DNA from: Rhizocola hellebori
GTDB lineage: Bacteria; Actinomycetota; Actinomycetes; Mycobacteriales; Micromonosporaceae
Length of the DNA: 64,000 bases
Assembly (NCBI RefSeq): GCF_016862955.1
Contig: NZ_BONY01000001.1
Coordinates: 395,466-459,465 of the forward strand
Reading direction: 5' to 3'
In this document: positions 53,104-63,910 of the stretch, piece after piece
How the letters are laid out: the number at the start of each line of letters is the position of its first letter
Position numbering within the stretch: the first letter of the stretch is position 1
The notes under the pieces: model-generated
Databases searched by the model: none
What the model saw: the letters and a program-made list of their open reading frames with translations, nothing else
Told to the model about the DNA's origin: nothing
Translations under genes and position numbers: made by a program

Positions 53104-53698
53104 GAAGCTTCCTTCCGAATCAATGGCAGATGCGTGGTGCGGCTGGCGATGGTTGCCGAAGTTCGTGCGATGGCTCTGCGGTTTGGTGCGTGATCAGCCG
53201 GCTTTCGTCGCCTGATTGCAGACGTGTCGAAAACGTGTACGGCGAGCGGGCCACGATGCGCTCAGGCGGAGCGGGCCGACCCGTGATGGGGCGGCTGCCT
53301 CCACCGCCCAGACGGACATCGGTGCCTTTGCCGCGTGCCGAAAGCGTTACAGGCTAATTTCGAAACATTTCTATCAGACATATGTACCGGAAGTTTTCCG
53401 AAAGTTCAATGCCCCTGAGCGATCGGTCTGAGCCAATCCATGTACGGGCAACCGGTCTTTCCAGAACGCGCATTGCCTTGGGAGAGAGCGTTATATGCAT
53501 GCAACAGGTTGCCGTCACCGCGCGTCACAACCAGCGGCCACCACGGCTACTTGATCAGTACAGTGGCTGAAAGTTTCGGAGCACCCGATCTTGGGCAGCA
53601 GGCCCATTTGGGCGTTTTAGTGCACCGTCATGCGGCTGGCGCGCGCCCTCATTCGTACTGAAAATGTGAAATGTTTGCAGGCGCGGTTAGACACGGTC
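53104..53698. promoter_or_regulatory. Intergenic control region of the CBM2 esterase
   Basis: 595 bases without a credible gene. Several GAAA..TTTC palindromes occur: CGAAAGCGTTACA (53339-53351), GAAACATTTC (53362-53371), CGGAAGTTTTCCG (53388-53400) and TGAAAGTTTCGG (53568-53579). They are candidate binding sites for the LacI protein encoded next door. Confidence 0.55.
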
Positions 53699-54742
53699 TC
53701 AGCGGTGGGCGGGTGGGGCGGTGCTGCCACGCACTATGAGCGTGGTCGGCAGCTCCACCCGCGTCTGGTCCGGGGCTTCGCCCGTGGCCAGCGTGAGGAC
53801 CATCCTGGCAGCGGCCGCCCCCATCTCCTCGAACGGCTGGCGCACCGTGGTCAGCGGCGGACCACACCAGGGGGTGAAGTCCAGGTCGTCGAAGCCGACC
53901 ACACTCAGATCGCCCGGGATATTCAGGCCAGCTTCTCTCGCCGCCTCATAGACGCCGAGCGCCTGCAGGTCGTTGCCACAGATGACGGCAGTCGGCGGCG
54001 CTGCCACGTTGAGCAGATCACGCCCCAATTCCAGACCGTCCTCGAAAAGGAAATGTCCCGTGCGGATCAACCGCTCATCGAGCGGCGCACTCGCCGCATC
54101 CATCGCCGCTCGGCAGGCATCCAGCCTTGCCCGCGCAACCAGGGACCTAGCCGATCCGCCGATGAGAGCGATCCGTCGATGACCAAGTTCCAGCAGGTGC
54201 CGGGTGGCCGCAACCCCACCGTTCCAGTTAGTGGAACCCACCGATGGGACCGTGTCCGGCGGCATCTCAGACGGGTCAAGCGCCACCAGCGGGATACCGC
54301 TGGCCGTGAGCAGGGCGTGTTCCTGCGAGGTGAAATAGGAGTGCACTGCGATCACCCCGACCGGGCGGCGCGTCAGCAGCTGCTCGGCCCATGGGCGCTC
54401 CGTGGCTGCCCGGCTGCGCACCTCGGTGAAACCGACCACGAGCTCCTGCTTACGGACGACTTCCTCCACGCCCCGCAGGATCGAGACGGTCAGGTGGCTT
54501 CCCAATCCGTGGAACACCACCTCGACGCTGGGTACCGGCGCCGCCCCGTTCGGCCGACGGTAACCATGCTCGCGAAGCACCGCCTCCACCTGCCGCCGGG
54601 TCTCCGAGGCCACGCCGGATCGGCCGTTGAGCACGCGCGATACCGTCGGCGTCGATACCCCCGCCAGACGGGCGATCTCGGCCATCGTCGGTTCATCTTT
54701 GCGGCTGCCACGGCTCGGACCGCTCGGGATCGTCCCCGTCAC
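53699..54742 (-). CDS. LacI-family regulator of the xylan cluster
   Basis: 347 residues. HTH TMAEIARLAGVSTPTVSRVL, followed by the sensor domain (VEVVFHGLGSHLTVSILRG, AVICGNDLQALGVYEAARE, VGFDDLDFTPWCGPPLTTV), as in xylan/xylose-responsive LacI proteins of actinomycetes (XylR/BxlR type). The GTG at 54742 has no clear ribosome site; an internal ATG before AEIARLAGV is a possible alternative. It sits between the SGNH-CBM2 and GH10-CBM2 genes and probably represses them and GH30 in the absence of xylo-oligosaccharides. Confidence 0.88.
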   Translation of the reverse strand: MTGTIPSGPSRGSRKDEPTMAEIARLAGVSTPTVSRVLNGRSGVASETRRQVEAVLREHGYRRPNGAAPVPSVEVVFHGLGSHLTVSILRGVEEVVRKQELVVGFTEVRSRAATERPWAEQLLTRRPVGVIAVHSYFTSQEHALLTASGIPLVALDPSEMPPDTVPSVGSTNWNGGVAATRHLLELGHRRIALIGGSARSLVARARLDACRAAMDAASAPLDERLIRTGHFLFEDGLELGRDLLNVAAPPTAVICGNDLQALGVYEAAREAGLNIPGDLSVVGFDDLDFTPWCGPPLTTVRQPFEEMGAAAARMVLTLATGEAPDQTRVELPTTLIVRGSTAPPAHR

Positions 54743-54955
54743 GCGGGCAGTCTACGACGACCACCAGAACGGGATCCACACCACCAGTGCTGACACGCAC
54801 TACGCCGCCCATCATGCTGGTGTGCTCGCCGACACCGTCGTCCAGCATCGTGAGGCCCGTCGTCATGGCATTCTCGCGATCTGCCGGCGGCCGCTGCCCA
54901 ATGGCCGCCCGGCAGATCGAGCAATGCCTATGAAGTGATGTGCGCCGATGGGTCG

Positions 54956-57432
<2,477 letters not shown>

Positions 57433-59088
57433 GTGAAGAAGTCCCGGATTTTCTTAACGGCCACAGCGGTCGCCGTGGTCACCATGGCAGCCAGCGCGCT
57501 TACGGCCTTGCCCCTACAGGCCGCGACGCCCGACATCACCGTCAACACCGCCACGACATTCCAGACGATCGACGGCTTCGGAGCCGCGACCCCAATCTTC
57601 AACGGCTCCGGCAGCCCGTGGACCACCAGCGAGACCCAGACGCTCGTCGGCACGGGCGAAGGACAGCTCGGCCTGTCCATCGTCCGCACCGTCATCTCGC
57701 CGGTGTCCAGCGAGTGGAGCCTGTACGCCGATAGCCTGAGAACGGCCAAATCCACCAGCTCCGACGTCAAGATCCTCGCCTCGCCCTGGACTGCTCCCGC
57801 CAGCTTCAAAACGAACAACAGCCGCACCGACGGCGGCAAACTGCGCACCGACTTTTACGACGACTACGCCGCGCACCTCAACAGCTATGTCCAGTTCATG
57901 CGTCAACAGGGTGTGACGATCGACGTCACCTCGGTGCAAAATGAGCCGGACTGGCACCCGAACTACGACTCGATGGACTGGACCGGCACCGAGATGCGCG
58001 ACTGGGTTCGCAGCCAGGGAGCCAACGTCCAGAACACCAGGCTGCTGGTCGGCGAATCTCTCAGGTTCAACCGCGCTTACACCGACCCCACGCTGCAGGA
58101 CGCCACCGCTCGCAACAATATCGGCTACGTCGGCGGCCACCTTTACGACGCCGAGAACAGCGGAAACCTGTCTGCCTACCCGCTGGCAGCACAGAACGGC
58201 AAGAACCAGTGGATGACCGAATGGAACCTGCACGCCGCCGACGGCGCCGGCTCCAACATCTGGGGCAACCCCAGCAACCAGACGGTCTGGAACGAGACCC
58301 TCGACGACATCATGCGCACCGTACACAGGTCGATGGAAGCCAACTGGAGCGCCTACATCTGGTGGTACGGCCGCCGCTTCTACTCGTTCATCGGTGACGG
58401 CGACACACAGTTCGGGACAACCAAAGGCGCGGTCCTGCGCCGCGGCCAGGCATTCTCGCAGTACGCCAAATATGTTCGCCCCGGCGACCGGCGCGTGGCC
58501 CTGACGAAGAGCTCGCGAACCTCTCCCCTTGAGGTAACCGCCTACCAGGGCAGGGACAAGATCACGCTCGTGATCCTCAACCGCTCGAACAGCGCGATCA
58601 GCAACGCCGTCATCCAGACGCCCCAGAACATCGCGAGCGCACAATACATCGCCACCTCGCAAAACCTCGGCGCCGCAGCACAACCGGTGACCCTCGGCAG
58701 CGGCCAGGCGACCGTCAACATCCCCGCGCGCAGCATCTCCACCATCACCATCACCCAGGGCACCGCCCCGACCGCCTCGCCGTCCCCGTCAGCCAGTCCG
58801 TCAGCAAGTCCGTCGCCTGGTGGCAACTGCACCGTCACCATGCGGGACGGGACCAGATGGGCCGACCGGTTCAACACCGAGGTCACAGTCACCGGCACGA
58901 ACAATTGGACGGTCGTGCTCACCTTGGCGTCGGTGCAACGGTTCTCCTCCGCCTGGAACGCTACCGCCACCGTGAACGGGACCACCATTACCCTGCGGCC
59001 CAACGGTAACGGCAACGTGTTCGGCATCACCACTCTGGCCAACGGCAACTTCACCCGACCACAAACCCAATCCTGCACTGCCACCTAG
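57433..59088 (+). CDS. Secreted GH30 glucuronoxylanase-like enzyme with C-terminal CBM2
   Basis: 551 residues. A signal peptide (to ~30, PLQAATP) precedes a GH30 TIM barrel plus side beta domain: FQTIDGFGAATPIFNG, acid/base Glu in SVQNEPDWHPN, nucleophile Glu in WMTEWNLHAAD, IWWYGRRFYSFI, and the beta domain VTAYQGRDKITLVILN. A (PSAS)n linker leads to CBM2 ([17 protein letters not shown]). It is most like subfamily 8, which cuts glucuronoxylan, though the subfamily cannot be settled by eye. The GTG at 57433 follows AGGGAG with a 5-base spacer. It is divergent from GH10 and completes a debranching/backbone xylan set. Confidence 0.9.
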   Translation: MKKSRIFLTATAVAVVTMAASALTALPLQAATPDITVNTATTFQTIDGFGAATPIFNGSGSPWTTSETQTLVGTGEGQLGLSIVRTVISPVSSEWSLYADSLRTAKSTSSDVKILASPWTAPASFKTNNSRTDGGKLRTDFYDDYAAHLNSYVQFMRQQGVTIDVTSVQNEPDWHPNYDSMDWTGTEMRDWVRSQGANVQNTRLLVGESLRFNRAYTDPTLQDATARNNIGYVGGHLYDAENSGNLSAYPLAAQNGKNQWMTEWNLHAADGAGSNIWGNPSNQTVWNETLDDIMRTVHRSMEANWSAYIWWYGRRFYSFIGDGDTQFGTTKGAVLRRGQAFSQYAKYVRPGDRRVALTKSSRTSPLEVTAYQGRDKITLVILNRSNSAISNAVIQTPQNIASAQYIATSQNLGAAAQPVTLGSGQATVNIPARSISTITITQGTAPTASPSPSASPSASPSPGGNCTVTMRDGTRWADRFNTEVTVTGTNNWTVVLTLASVQRFSSAWNATATVNGTTITLRPNGNGNVFGITTLANGNFTRPQTQSCTAT

Positions 59089-59564
59089 GCAACGCGGTCT
59101 GAGCCGGTGGTGGGCAATGGAGGCAGCCTCCACCCCGCCACCGGCCCCGCTACAGCTGCGGCACCGCCTATGTCATGGCCTACTTCACCGAGTCACCGTC
59201 CTTACAGGGAGCGGACTTACCCCTGCACCTTGCGATCCTTTCTCATTCCGCAAGCAGGACAACACGTTTGTGTTCGCATAGACAGAAAAGATTCGCTCGT
59301 TATGCCTTGCCGTCGTCCTGCTGGCTTCGCTTGCGGCGGTGTCGGTACTGGCTATGCGACCGGTTCGAACAACAAGTAGATCCGCAACGCGTGCTGCCCG
59401 ATCCGGTAGGCCAACAGCGTGCCGCACACGCCCTCCAGGCCTACATGCTGGCATTGGCCGAAAGTCGGTCCAGGCACGACGCCGAAAGAAAGTAGTTCTG
59501 GCCGGAACACATGCCCCGGCCAGAAACTGTCTGCGTGCCGGCTAGATCCGCTCCCCGATCCTCA
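59089..59564. other. Intergenic region, no gene recognised
   Basis: 476 bases after the GH30 gene with no clear terminator, gene or repeat. Short frames lack ribosome sites. Confidence 0.4.
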
Positions 59565-59658
59565 ACCGGCGCGCAGATGGCGGTCCCAGTCGCGCAGGAA
59601 ACCGGCCCAGCTCCGCGACAGTCCTTTCGCCATCTTGTCGATGTCCAGCAACGGCATC
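59565..59658 (-). pseudogene. Possible N-terminal remnant of a tyrosine recombinase
   Basis: A 31-codon frame, ATGCCGTTGCTGGACATCG onward, encodes LLDIDKMAKGLSRSWAGFL and RDWDRHLRAG. This resembles the first helix of actinobacterial XerC-like integrases ('FLRDWDRSLRSxNxP'). It then stops. It is next to the tRNA-Pro remnant, the expected site for an integrase. The match rests on a short stretch and is tentative. Confidence 0.4.
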
Positions 59659-59725
59659 GGGTCACCTCACCGAGTCAAGGAGTCCAGCAACGGCATGCTC
59701 GACCTCGGCAAGATCACCAAACGCG

Positions 59726-59766
59726 AAAAGAGGGCCTCCGCATGGTTCTGACCTGCGGAAACCCTC
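59726..59766 (-). terminator. Intrinsic terminator of the tRNA-Pro remnant
   Basis: A 13-bp stem (59754-59766 with 59730-59742, two G-U pairs) is followed on the minus strand by TTTT. It lies 6 bases after the 3' end of the tRNA fragment, so the original tRNA downstream context is preserved. Confidence 0.75.
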
Positions 59767-59772
59767 TCGCTG

Positions 59773-59814
59773 TCGGGATGACAGGATTTGAACCTGCGAC
59801 CCCTTGACCCCCAG
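59773..59814 (-). tRNA. tRNA-Pro 3' half (truncated; probable attachment-site remnant)
   Basis: On the minus strand, CTGGGGG (anticodon loop, anticodon GGG) is followed by stem TCAAG, variable loop, T-arm GGTTCAAATCC, acceptor strand CATCCCG and discriminator A. The 5' half (acceptor, D-arm and 5' anticodon stem) is absent: sequence upstream of the anticodon loop is unrelated. A break exactly at the anticodon loop is the usual crossover position for tRNA-targeting tyrosine recombinases. The native terminator follows. The element should extend to higher coordinates, with the reconstituted tRNA beyond the window. Confidence 0.8.
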
Positions 59815-60087
59815 CTAAAACTAGGTTCAGCGACGTGCTCAGTACCATTTACCGAGGTCGCCATCCATCATAAACGGCCGAGTAAAGGTGTCCACGCCAG
59901 ACACCGCGAGTTGACCTCTGCGGGGGCAGGCCGCGGTGCGCAAAATGCAAACTCACCACGGCCAGCCACTACCGCTGCCAGTACCCCAATGAATACGCCC
60001 CAGGCCAACCACCTCCGCCGGCGAAGCCGAGCCAGGCTACAAGCTCACGATCGGCGATCTTGAAACACTGTTCGGCGCCCAGAACAG

Positions 60088-60255
60088 ACCCGCGCCGCCA
60101 TCCAGCACGCCAAGCCAGACGACGAGGCTGCCGTCTGCCACAGCCTCAACATCACCATGACGTGACATCCTGAGCAAACAAGGGTCCTCGAAGCCAAGCT
60201 CAACGAGGACGAGCGTTGGGCATTGGTACGTGTTCGAGGGCGTGCGGGCAAGGGT
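60088..60255 (+). pseudogene. C-terminal remnant of a serine recombinase
   Basis: One frame reads KPDDEAAVCHSLNITMT, a TGA, HPEQTRVLEAKLNEDERWALVRVRG. This is like the last ~45 residues of large serine recombinases ('DKAEVYxxLxLTLTYHPEQ...VxVRG'), with the stop where Tyr is expected. No catalytic domain is present nearby. Identification is by pattern memory and moderately confident. Confidence 0.5.
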
Positions 60256-60699
60256 CCGTAGCCGGATCGCCGCACGGCGACCACTCACTCAGCGTGTCCG
60301 CGCCTCCGTAGCTGTCGGTCTCGCGTGAACATCCTTCTAAAGAGGAACTTGACTAGGTCTGTCGCGACATTGCCGAGCAGCCCGCCGAGGACGGCTAGCC
60401 CAACCCACGCCGCTATCTCGCTAATCGCTGGTGATCATGTGCCCGGGCTCCTTTCGCTGCAGGCATTTTATCGACCCATTTCAACCCTACGTCTCTCGAA
60501 AGGACGAGCTACTCGTTGGCAGGCAGAATCCCTGCGGACCGCCAGGTAGTTTGTGAGCGAATGACCGTCGCCGCAGTCTCGACAACGCAGCCGGGTTGAG
60601 CACGGGGAGGGCCGCGCCTCGGTTTGATCCATTCATCGCGCCGGGCTAGCGTGATTGCGCTGACGGCCGCAACGATGCAAAGGAGTCCGCTGCGGCGGG
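60256..60699. other. Non-coding or unrecognised stretch in the mobile region
   Basis: About 440 bases between the recombinase remnant and the broken transposase. Only short frames occur. I see no RNA gene, repeat or regulatory site. Confidence 0.4.
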
Positions 60700-61248
60700 G
60701 CACCGGGTCGATCCCGGCCTGGTGCAGGATCTTCCAGACCGTGCTCGCCGCGATCTGGTAGCCCAGACGGTTCAGCCCACCCTGCACGCGGCGATGGCCC
60801 CAGTCGGGTTCTCCGATGCTAGTCGCAGCACCAGCGAGCGCAGTTCCCGGTCGATCGGTGGCCTGCCGGGACGTGCGTGGGGATAGGTCCAATATTGGGC
60901 GATCAAATTCCGGTGCCAGCGCAGCAGCGTGGCGGGGGTGACGAAGAACGCTGGCCACTGTGGTCGGGGCAGCAGACGCGACAACGCAGCCGGCACCAAC
61001 CGGTCGGCTGGTTGCAGATCGGGGCGGTGAACCTGCCGGCGCAGCACCGCCACCTGATGCCGCAACACGAGCAGTTCGACCTCCTTGGCGCCGCCGTCGC
61101 GGGCGAGCTGGGTGAGCATCTGAAAGATCTGCCGCAGGACCATGTACGCCAACGAGGCCGACATGCCCTGCATGGTCACCGCCTAGATGCGCTGGACCGC
61201 GCACAAAACCGCATGTCGCGGCAAACGAATCGGATTTACGAGCCCCAC
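60700..61248 (-). pseudogene. Frameshifted, 3'-truncated transposase (integrase-core IS), copy 1
   Basis: From 61179 leftwards: MSASLAYMVLRQIFQMLTQL, VELLVLRHQVAVLRRQVHRP, RWHRNLIAQYWTYPHARPGR. A frameshift near 60805 continues as WGHRRVQGGLNRLGYQIAAS and TVWKILHQAGIDPVPRR, after which similarity ends. This is the N-terminal helical part and start of the DDE integrase-core type common in actinobacteria. The end at 61232-61248 (GGATTTACGAGCCCCAC) matches the terminal inverted repeat of copy 2. The copy is in inverse orientation to the one at 63011. Inactive. Confidence 0.8.
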
Positions 61249-61589
61249 AGGGTGTTGATGGCGCTGCCTTCCTTAGTCATCGGAAACCTCCAAGGAACGT
61301 TTTGTTGTTTGTCCTGCGAGGACTGGGCATGATGCGGCGTTCTTGAGGTGACCGGCGGAGACCTGATGCCAGCGAGGGCACGGAGGATGAGGTTCCAGAA
61401 AAGCTCGAATGTGCGTTAGAGTATTTGTCCAACGACGTCGGTACCGGATGCGGATAACCGACGCTTGGAGGCTGTGGTGCGCGTCGTATGTGTGCACGGA
61501 ATCGGAAAGCAGCACCGTGGCGAGCGGACCCTGGCCGCTTAACCACTGCCCCGTCTCACGTGTCACGTAAGTGTCCTACAGCGCACACA
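61249..61589. other. Unrecognised stretch
   Basis: About 340 bases between the IS copy and the matrixin terminator. Short overlapping frames only; no supported feature. Confidence 0.4.
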
Positions 61590-61622
61590 GGTCAGGCCTG
61601 CTGCGACGCAGCAGGCCTGACC
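61590..61622 (-). terminator. Terminator of the matrixin-like gene
   Basis: A perfect 16-bp inverted repeat around a single central A (61606) lies 11 bases after the stop codon at 61633: GGTCAGGCCTGCTGCG / CGCAGCAGGCCTGACC. Confidence 0.8.
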
Positions 61623-61632
61623 GCCTGGGGTG

Positions 61633-62385
61633 TCAGTAAATGTCTTCCAGCATCGCAAAGTCGCCCCAGTTGGGGTTGACGGTGGTGCTCATCCTCGGAG
61701 CGTAGTAGAGGCAGCTGTCGTTCCACACATTGTGGTCCAGGCCCAGAGCATGGCCCATCTCGTGACAGGTAACCTTCTGGTTGTTGGCGAGGTTGCTGGT
61801 GAAGCCGGTGTCGATCCTGATATTCGCGTCGACGATGGTCAACCCGCTGATGGTGTAGTCGGTGCACCCAACCCAGGTGTTGGGCGGCGCCGACGGGCCG
61901 CAATCGTCGTAGTAGTTCAAGGCGTTCACATCAACACAGTTGTAGCCTGGGCCGGGGCATGCCCAAGGTCCTCGGTAGCCGACGTTGAGCGCGGTCGACT
62001 GGTTCCACACGACCGCAGCTTCGTAAACCGGCCAATCCGCTCCGGTGTAGTCGATGAAATAGATGGTCGGGTGCCAGCCCGACCAGCGCACACGGTTGAC
62101 ACCGCAGAGTTGGCCATGGGCGTAGGCGCCCCCGATCGAGCATTCGACCGGCTCCATGATGACCGCGCCGCTGCCGGCCGCGGGCGGGGTTTTGGCGCCG
62201 TCGGCCAGCGTGGCGACGAAGACGTGGCTGGTCCCGTCGGACTTCGTCACCACTGTGATGGCATGTCCTTGAGAGTAGTAGACGGCGGTGACCGACTGGG
62301 CGGCATAGGACTGGCCGGCGAGGGCGCCTGAAACGATGAGACACAACGGCATCAGCAAGGTCATCAGACGGGTTCTTCGTGACAT
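61633..62385 (-). CDS. Secreted matrixin-like zinc metalloprotease
   Basis: 250 residues. The signal peptide MSRRTRLMTLLMPLCLIVSG is cleaved near SYAAQS. The mature protein ends in a metzincin active site, CHEMGHALGLDHN (HExxHxxGxxH with three His ligands and catalytic Glu), followed by a Met-turn-like CLYYAPRMS. Cys pairs (CGVNRV, ACPGPGYNC, DDCGP, VGCTDY, SCLYY) suggest disulfides. GGAAGGAG precedes the ATG. It lies alone between two inverted IS copies and may have moved with them. Substrate unknown. Confidence 0.88.
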   Translation of the reverse strand: MSRRTRLMTLLMPLCLIVSGALAGQSYAAQSVTAVYYSQGHAITVVTKSDGTSHVFVATLADGAKTPPAAGSGAVIMEPVECSIGGAYAHGQLCGVNRVRWSGWHPTIYFIDYTGADWPVYEAAVVWNQSTALNVGYRGPWACPGPGYNCVDVNALNYYDDCGPSAPPNTWVGCTDYTISGLTIVDANIRIDTGFTSNLANNQKVTCHEMGHALGLDHNVWNDSCLYYAPRMSTTVNPNWGDFAMLEDIY

Positions 62386-62568
62386 CTGAACTCCTTCCGG
62401 TAGGTGGTGGGCGCCTCACACCATGCCGAAGATCGATATATGTCTTCTATGTTTTTGATATGCGGCCGGCCTGCGATCTGGCACACATTCGAAATTGATT
62501 CCGTTGCCAAGCGGTCGCGTTCGCCCCTTACCGTGGTGCTCAGCCGTTTCACTTCAAGGAGATTCGTG
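62386..62568. other. Divergent upstream region of the matrixin-like gene
   Basis: AT-richer stretch (near 62430-62460, containing ATATATGTC) that could hold the protease promoter. No defined boxes. Confidence 0.35.
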
Positions 62569-62694
62569 ATGTTTGAGCAGACGAGCATAGAACCGCAACA
62601 GCTGTTGCTGTGCGGCTGCTCGGTGCTGAGTGTCGCGGCCCGACCCATTCTGTCCGGCAACGGGATTTACCACCCGGCCTGGCGGCGTATCTAG
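62569..62694 (+). CDS. Small hypothetical protein, 41 residues
   Basis: ATG at 62569 with AAGGAG 7 bases upstream opens a 42-codon frame (MFEQTSIEPQQLLLCGCSVL ... SGNGIYHPAWRRI, stop 62694). No family is recognised. The ribosome site is good and the frame is divergent from the protease, but the peptide could equally be the start of a truncated gene in this decayed region. The CGC pair and short length would also suit a peptide precursor, but no modification enzyme is nearby. Confidence 0.35.
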   Translation: MFEQTSIEPQQLLLCGCSVLSVAARPILSGNGIYHPAWRRI

Positions 62695-62769
62695 ACGCAT
62701 TCCCGCGACTGACGCCGCCCCTCCGGGAGACCCCGGGCCGGGCGGCGATTTCGTTTTGCCCCAGCAGTT

Positions 62770-62994
62770 CGTTACCCTGACATCCAGGCGCGGAAGCGAC
62801 CGCGCCGTTGTTCAGCGCGGCCTCCAGGTGTTGCACTTGAGCCTGAGCCAGTGTGCGTGCCGGGGCTGGTGGACTTTGGACGCTAATGCCCGCGTGCCTG
62901 CGCTCTTCCACGTGCGGCACCACTGGTAGCCGGACTTGGTGGAGACTACGAGCAGGGCGGCCAGCTCTGTCGGGTGCATCCCGGCGTCGAACAT
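62770..62994 (-). pseudogene. N-terminal fragment of an IS630-type transposase
   Basis: The frame MFDAGMHPTELAALLVVSTK then QWCRTWKSAGTRALASK has the helix-turn-helix of IS630-family transposases; after a frameshift LEAALNNGAVAS continues the family pattern. The catalytic DDE domain is missing. Confidence 0.55.
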
Positions 62995-63010
62995 GAGTCT
63001 GCTTGAGCTT

Positions 63011-63531
63011 GTGGGGCTCGTAAACCCCGATTCGTTTGCCGCGACGTGCGGTTTCGTGCGTGGTCCTGGGCGTGTAGGCGGTGACGATGCGGGGCATGTC
63101 GGCCTCGTTGGTGTACATGGTCCTGCGGCAGATCCTTCAGACGCTCACGCGGCTCGCTCACGACGGCGGCGCCAAGGACGTGGAATTGCTGGTGTTGCGT
63201 CATCAGGTGGCGGTGCTTCGTCGGCAGGTAGGCCGCCCTGATTTGCAGCCTGAGGATCGGTGGTGCTGGCTGCGCTATCGCGCCTGCTTCCCCGACCGCA
63301 GTGGTCGACGTTCTTTGTCACCCCGGCGACACTGTTGCGCTGGCACCGGCAGCTGATCGCACGGCACTGGATCTATCCGCATACACGGCCCGGTCGGCCA
63401 GCAACAACCGAACCCACCGTCGCAGGTAGTCGACCTCGCCACAGCACGAGTTCGACAACGCCCGATTCTCGGCGGGCTGATCAACGAATACACGCAGGCC
63501 GCATAACCAGAACCCGATTTACGAGCCCCAC
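63011..63531 (+). mobile_element. Internally deleted IS copy with both terminal inverted repeats, copy 2
   Basis: 521 bases bounded by GTGGGGCTCGTAAA (63011-63024) and its inverted match TTTACGAGCCCCAC (63518-63531). Inside, a frameshifted transposase 5' part ([58 protein letters not shown]) is joined directly to the transposase C-terminus ([13 protein letters not shown], stop). Most of the catalytic core is deleted. It is ~88% similar by eye to copy 1 over the shared ~380 bases. Non-autonomous. Confidence 0.8.
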
Positions 63532-63910
63532 CGGTTGGGGCCAAAGGCAAGTCGCCGCTTCCAAGACTTGCTGGACCGCGCACGGTCAGACACCGCCGAT
63601 CGGACGCCTCTCGCCGGGCCTGAGCCGGCGCACCACCAAGATGGTGGAGCGTGCTGGCCGGGGTCGGGTGCGGCCTGCTCATAGCAGCTGCAGCTCTTGG
63701 GTTCTTAGGCCTAGCTGTCTACGGATTCCTCGCCTTGTTCGATCTGATCTGAGACGCATTCCGGCGGCGTGACCGGACAGCTGAGCGCCGGCATCGGTGC
63801 GCTTGCGAACTTGTCACTGTCATCGGTCGGCGTCGCCGTTGGGCGTCGACAGATCTCTCCGGTGCGCCTTTTGGTCTTGTCACCCAGGCAACCGGCACCT
63901 GACAGTGAAC
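63532..63910. other. Unresolved stretch with a possible 33-residue membrane peptide
   Basis: No recognised gene. A GTG at 63651 with GGTGGAG upstream opens a 33-residue frame ([20 protein letters not shown] ... [10 protein letters not shown], stop 63752) that would be one membrane helix. It could be the tail of a lost membrane protein. Confidence 0.35.

Noticed and set aside
61273..61566. Two overlapping ~90-residue minus-strand frames
   Set aside because: No motif, no ribosome site, inside the decayed mobile region.
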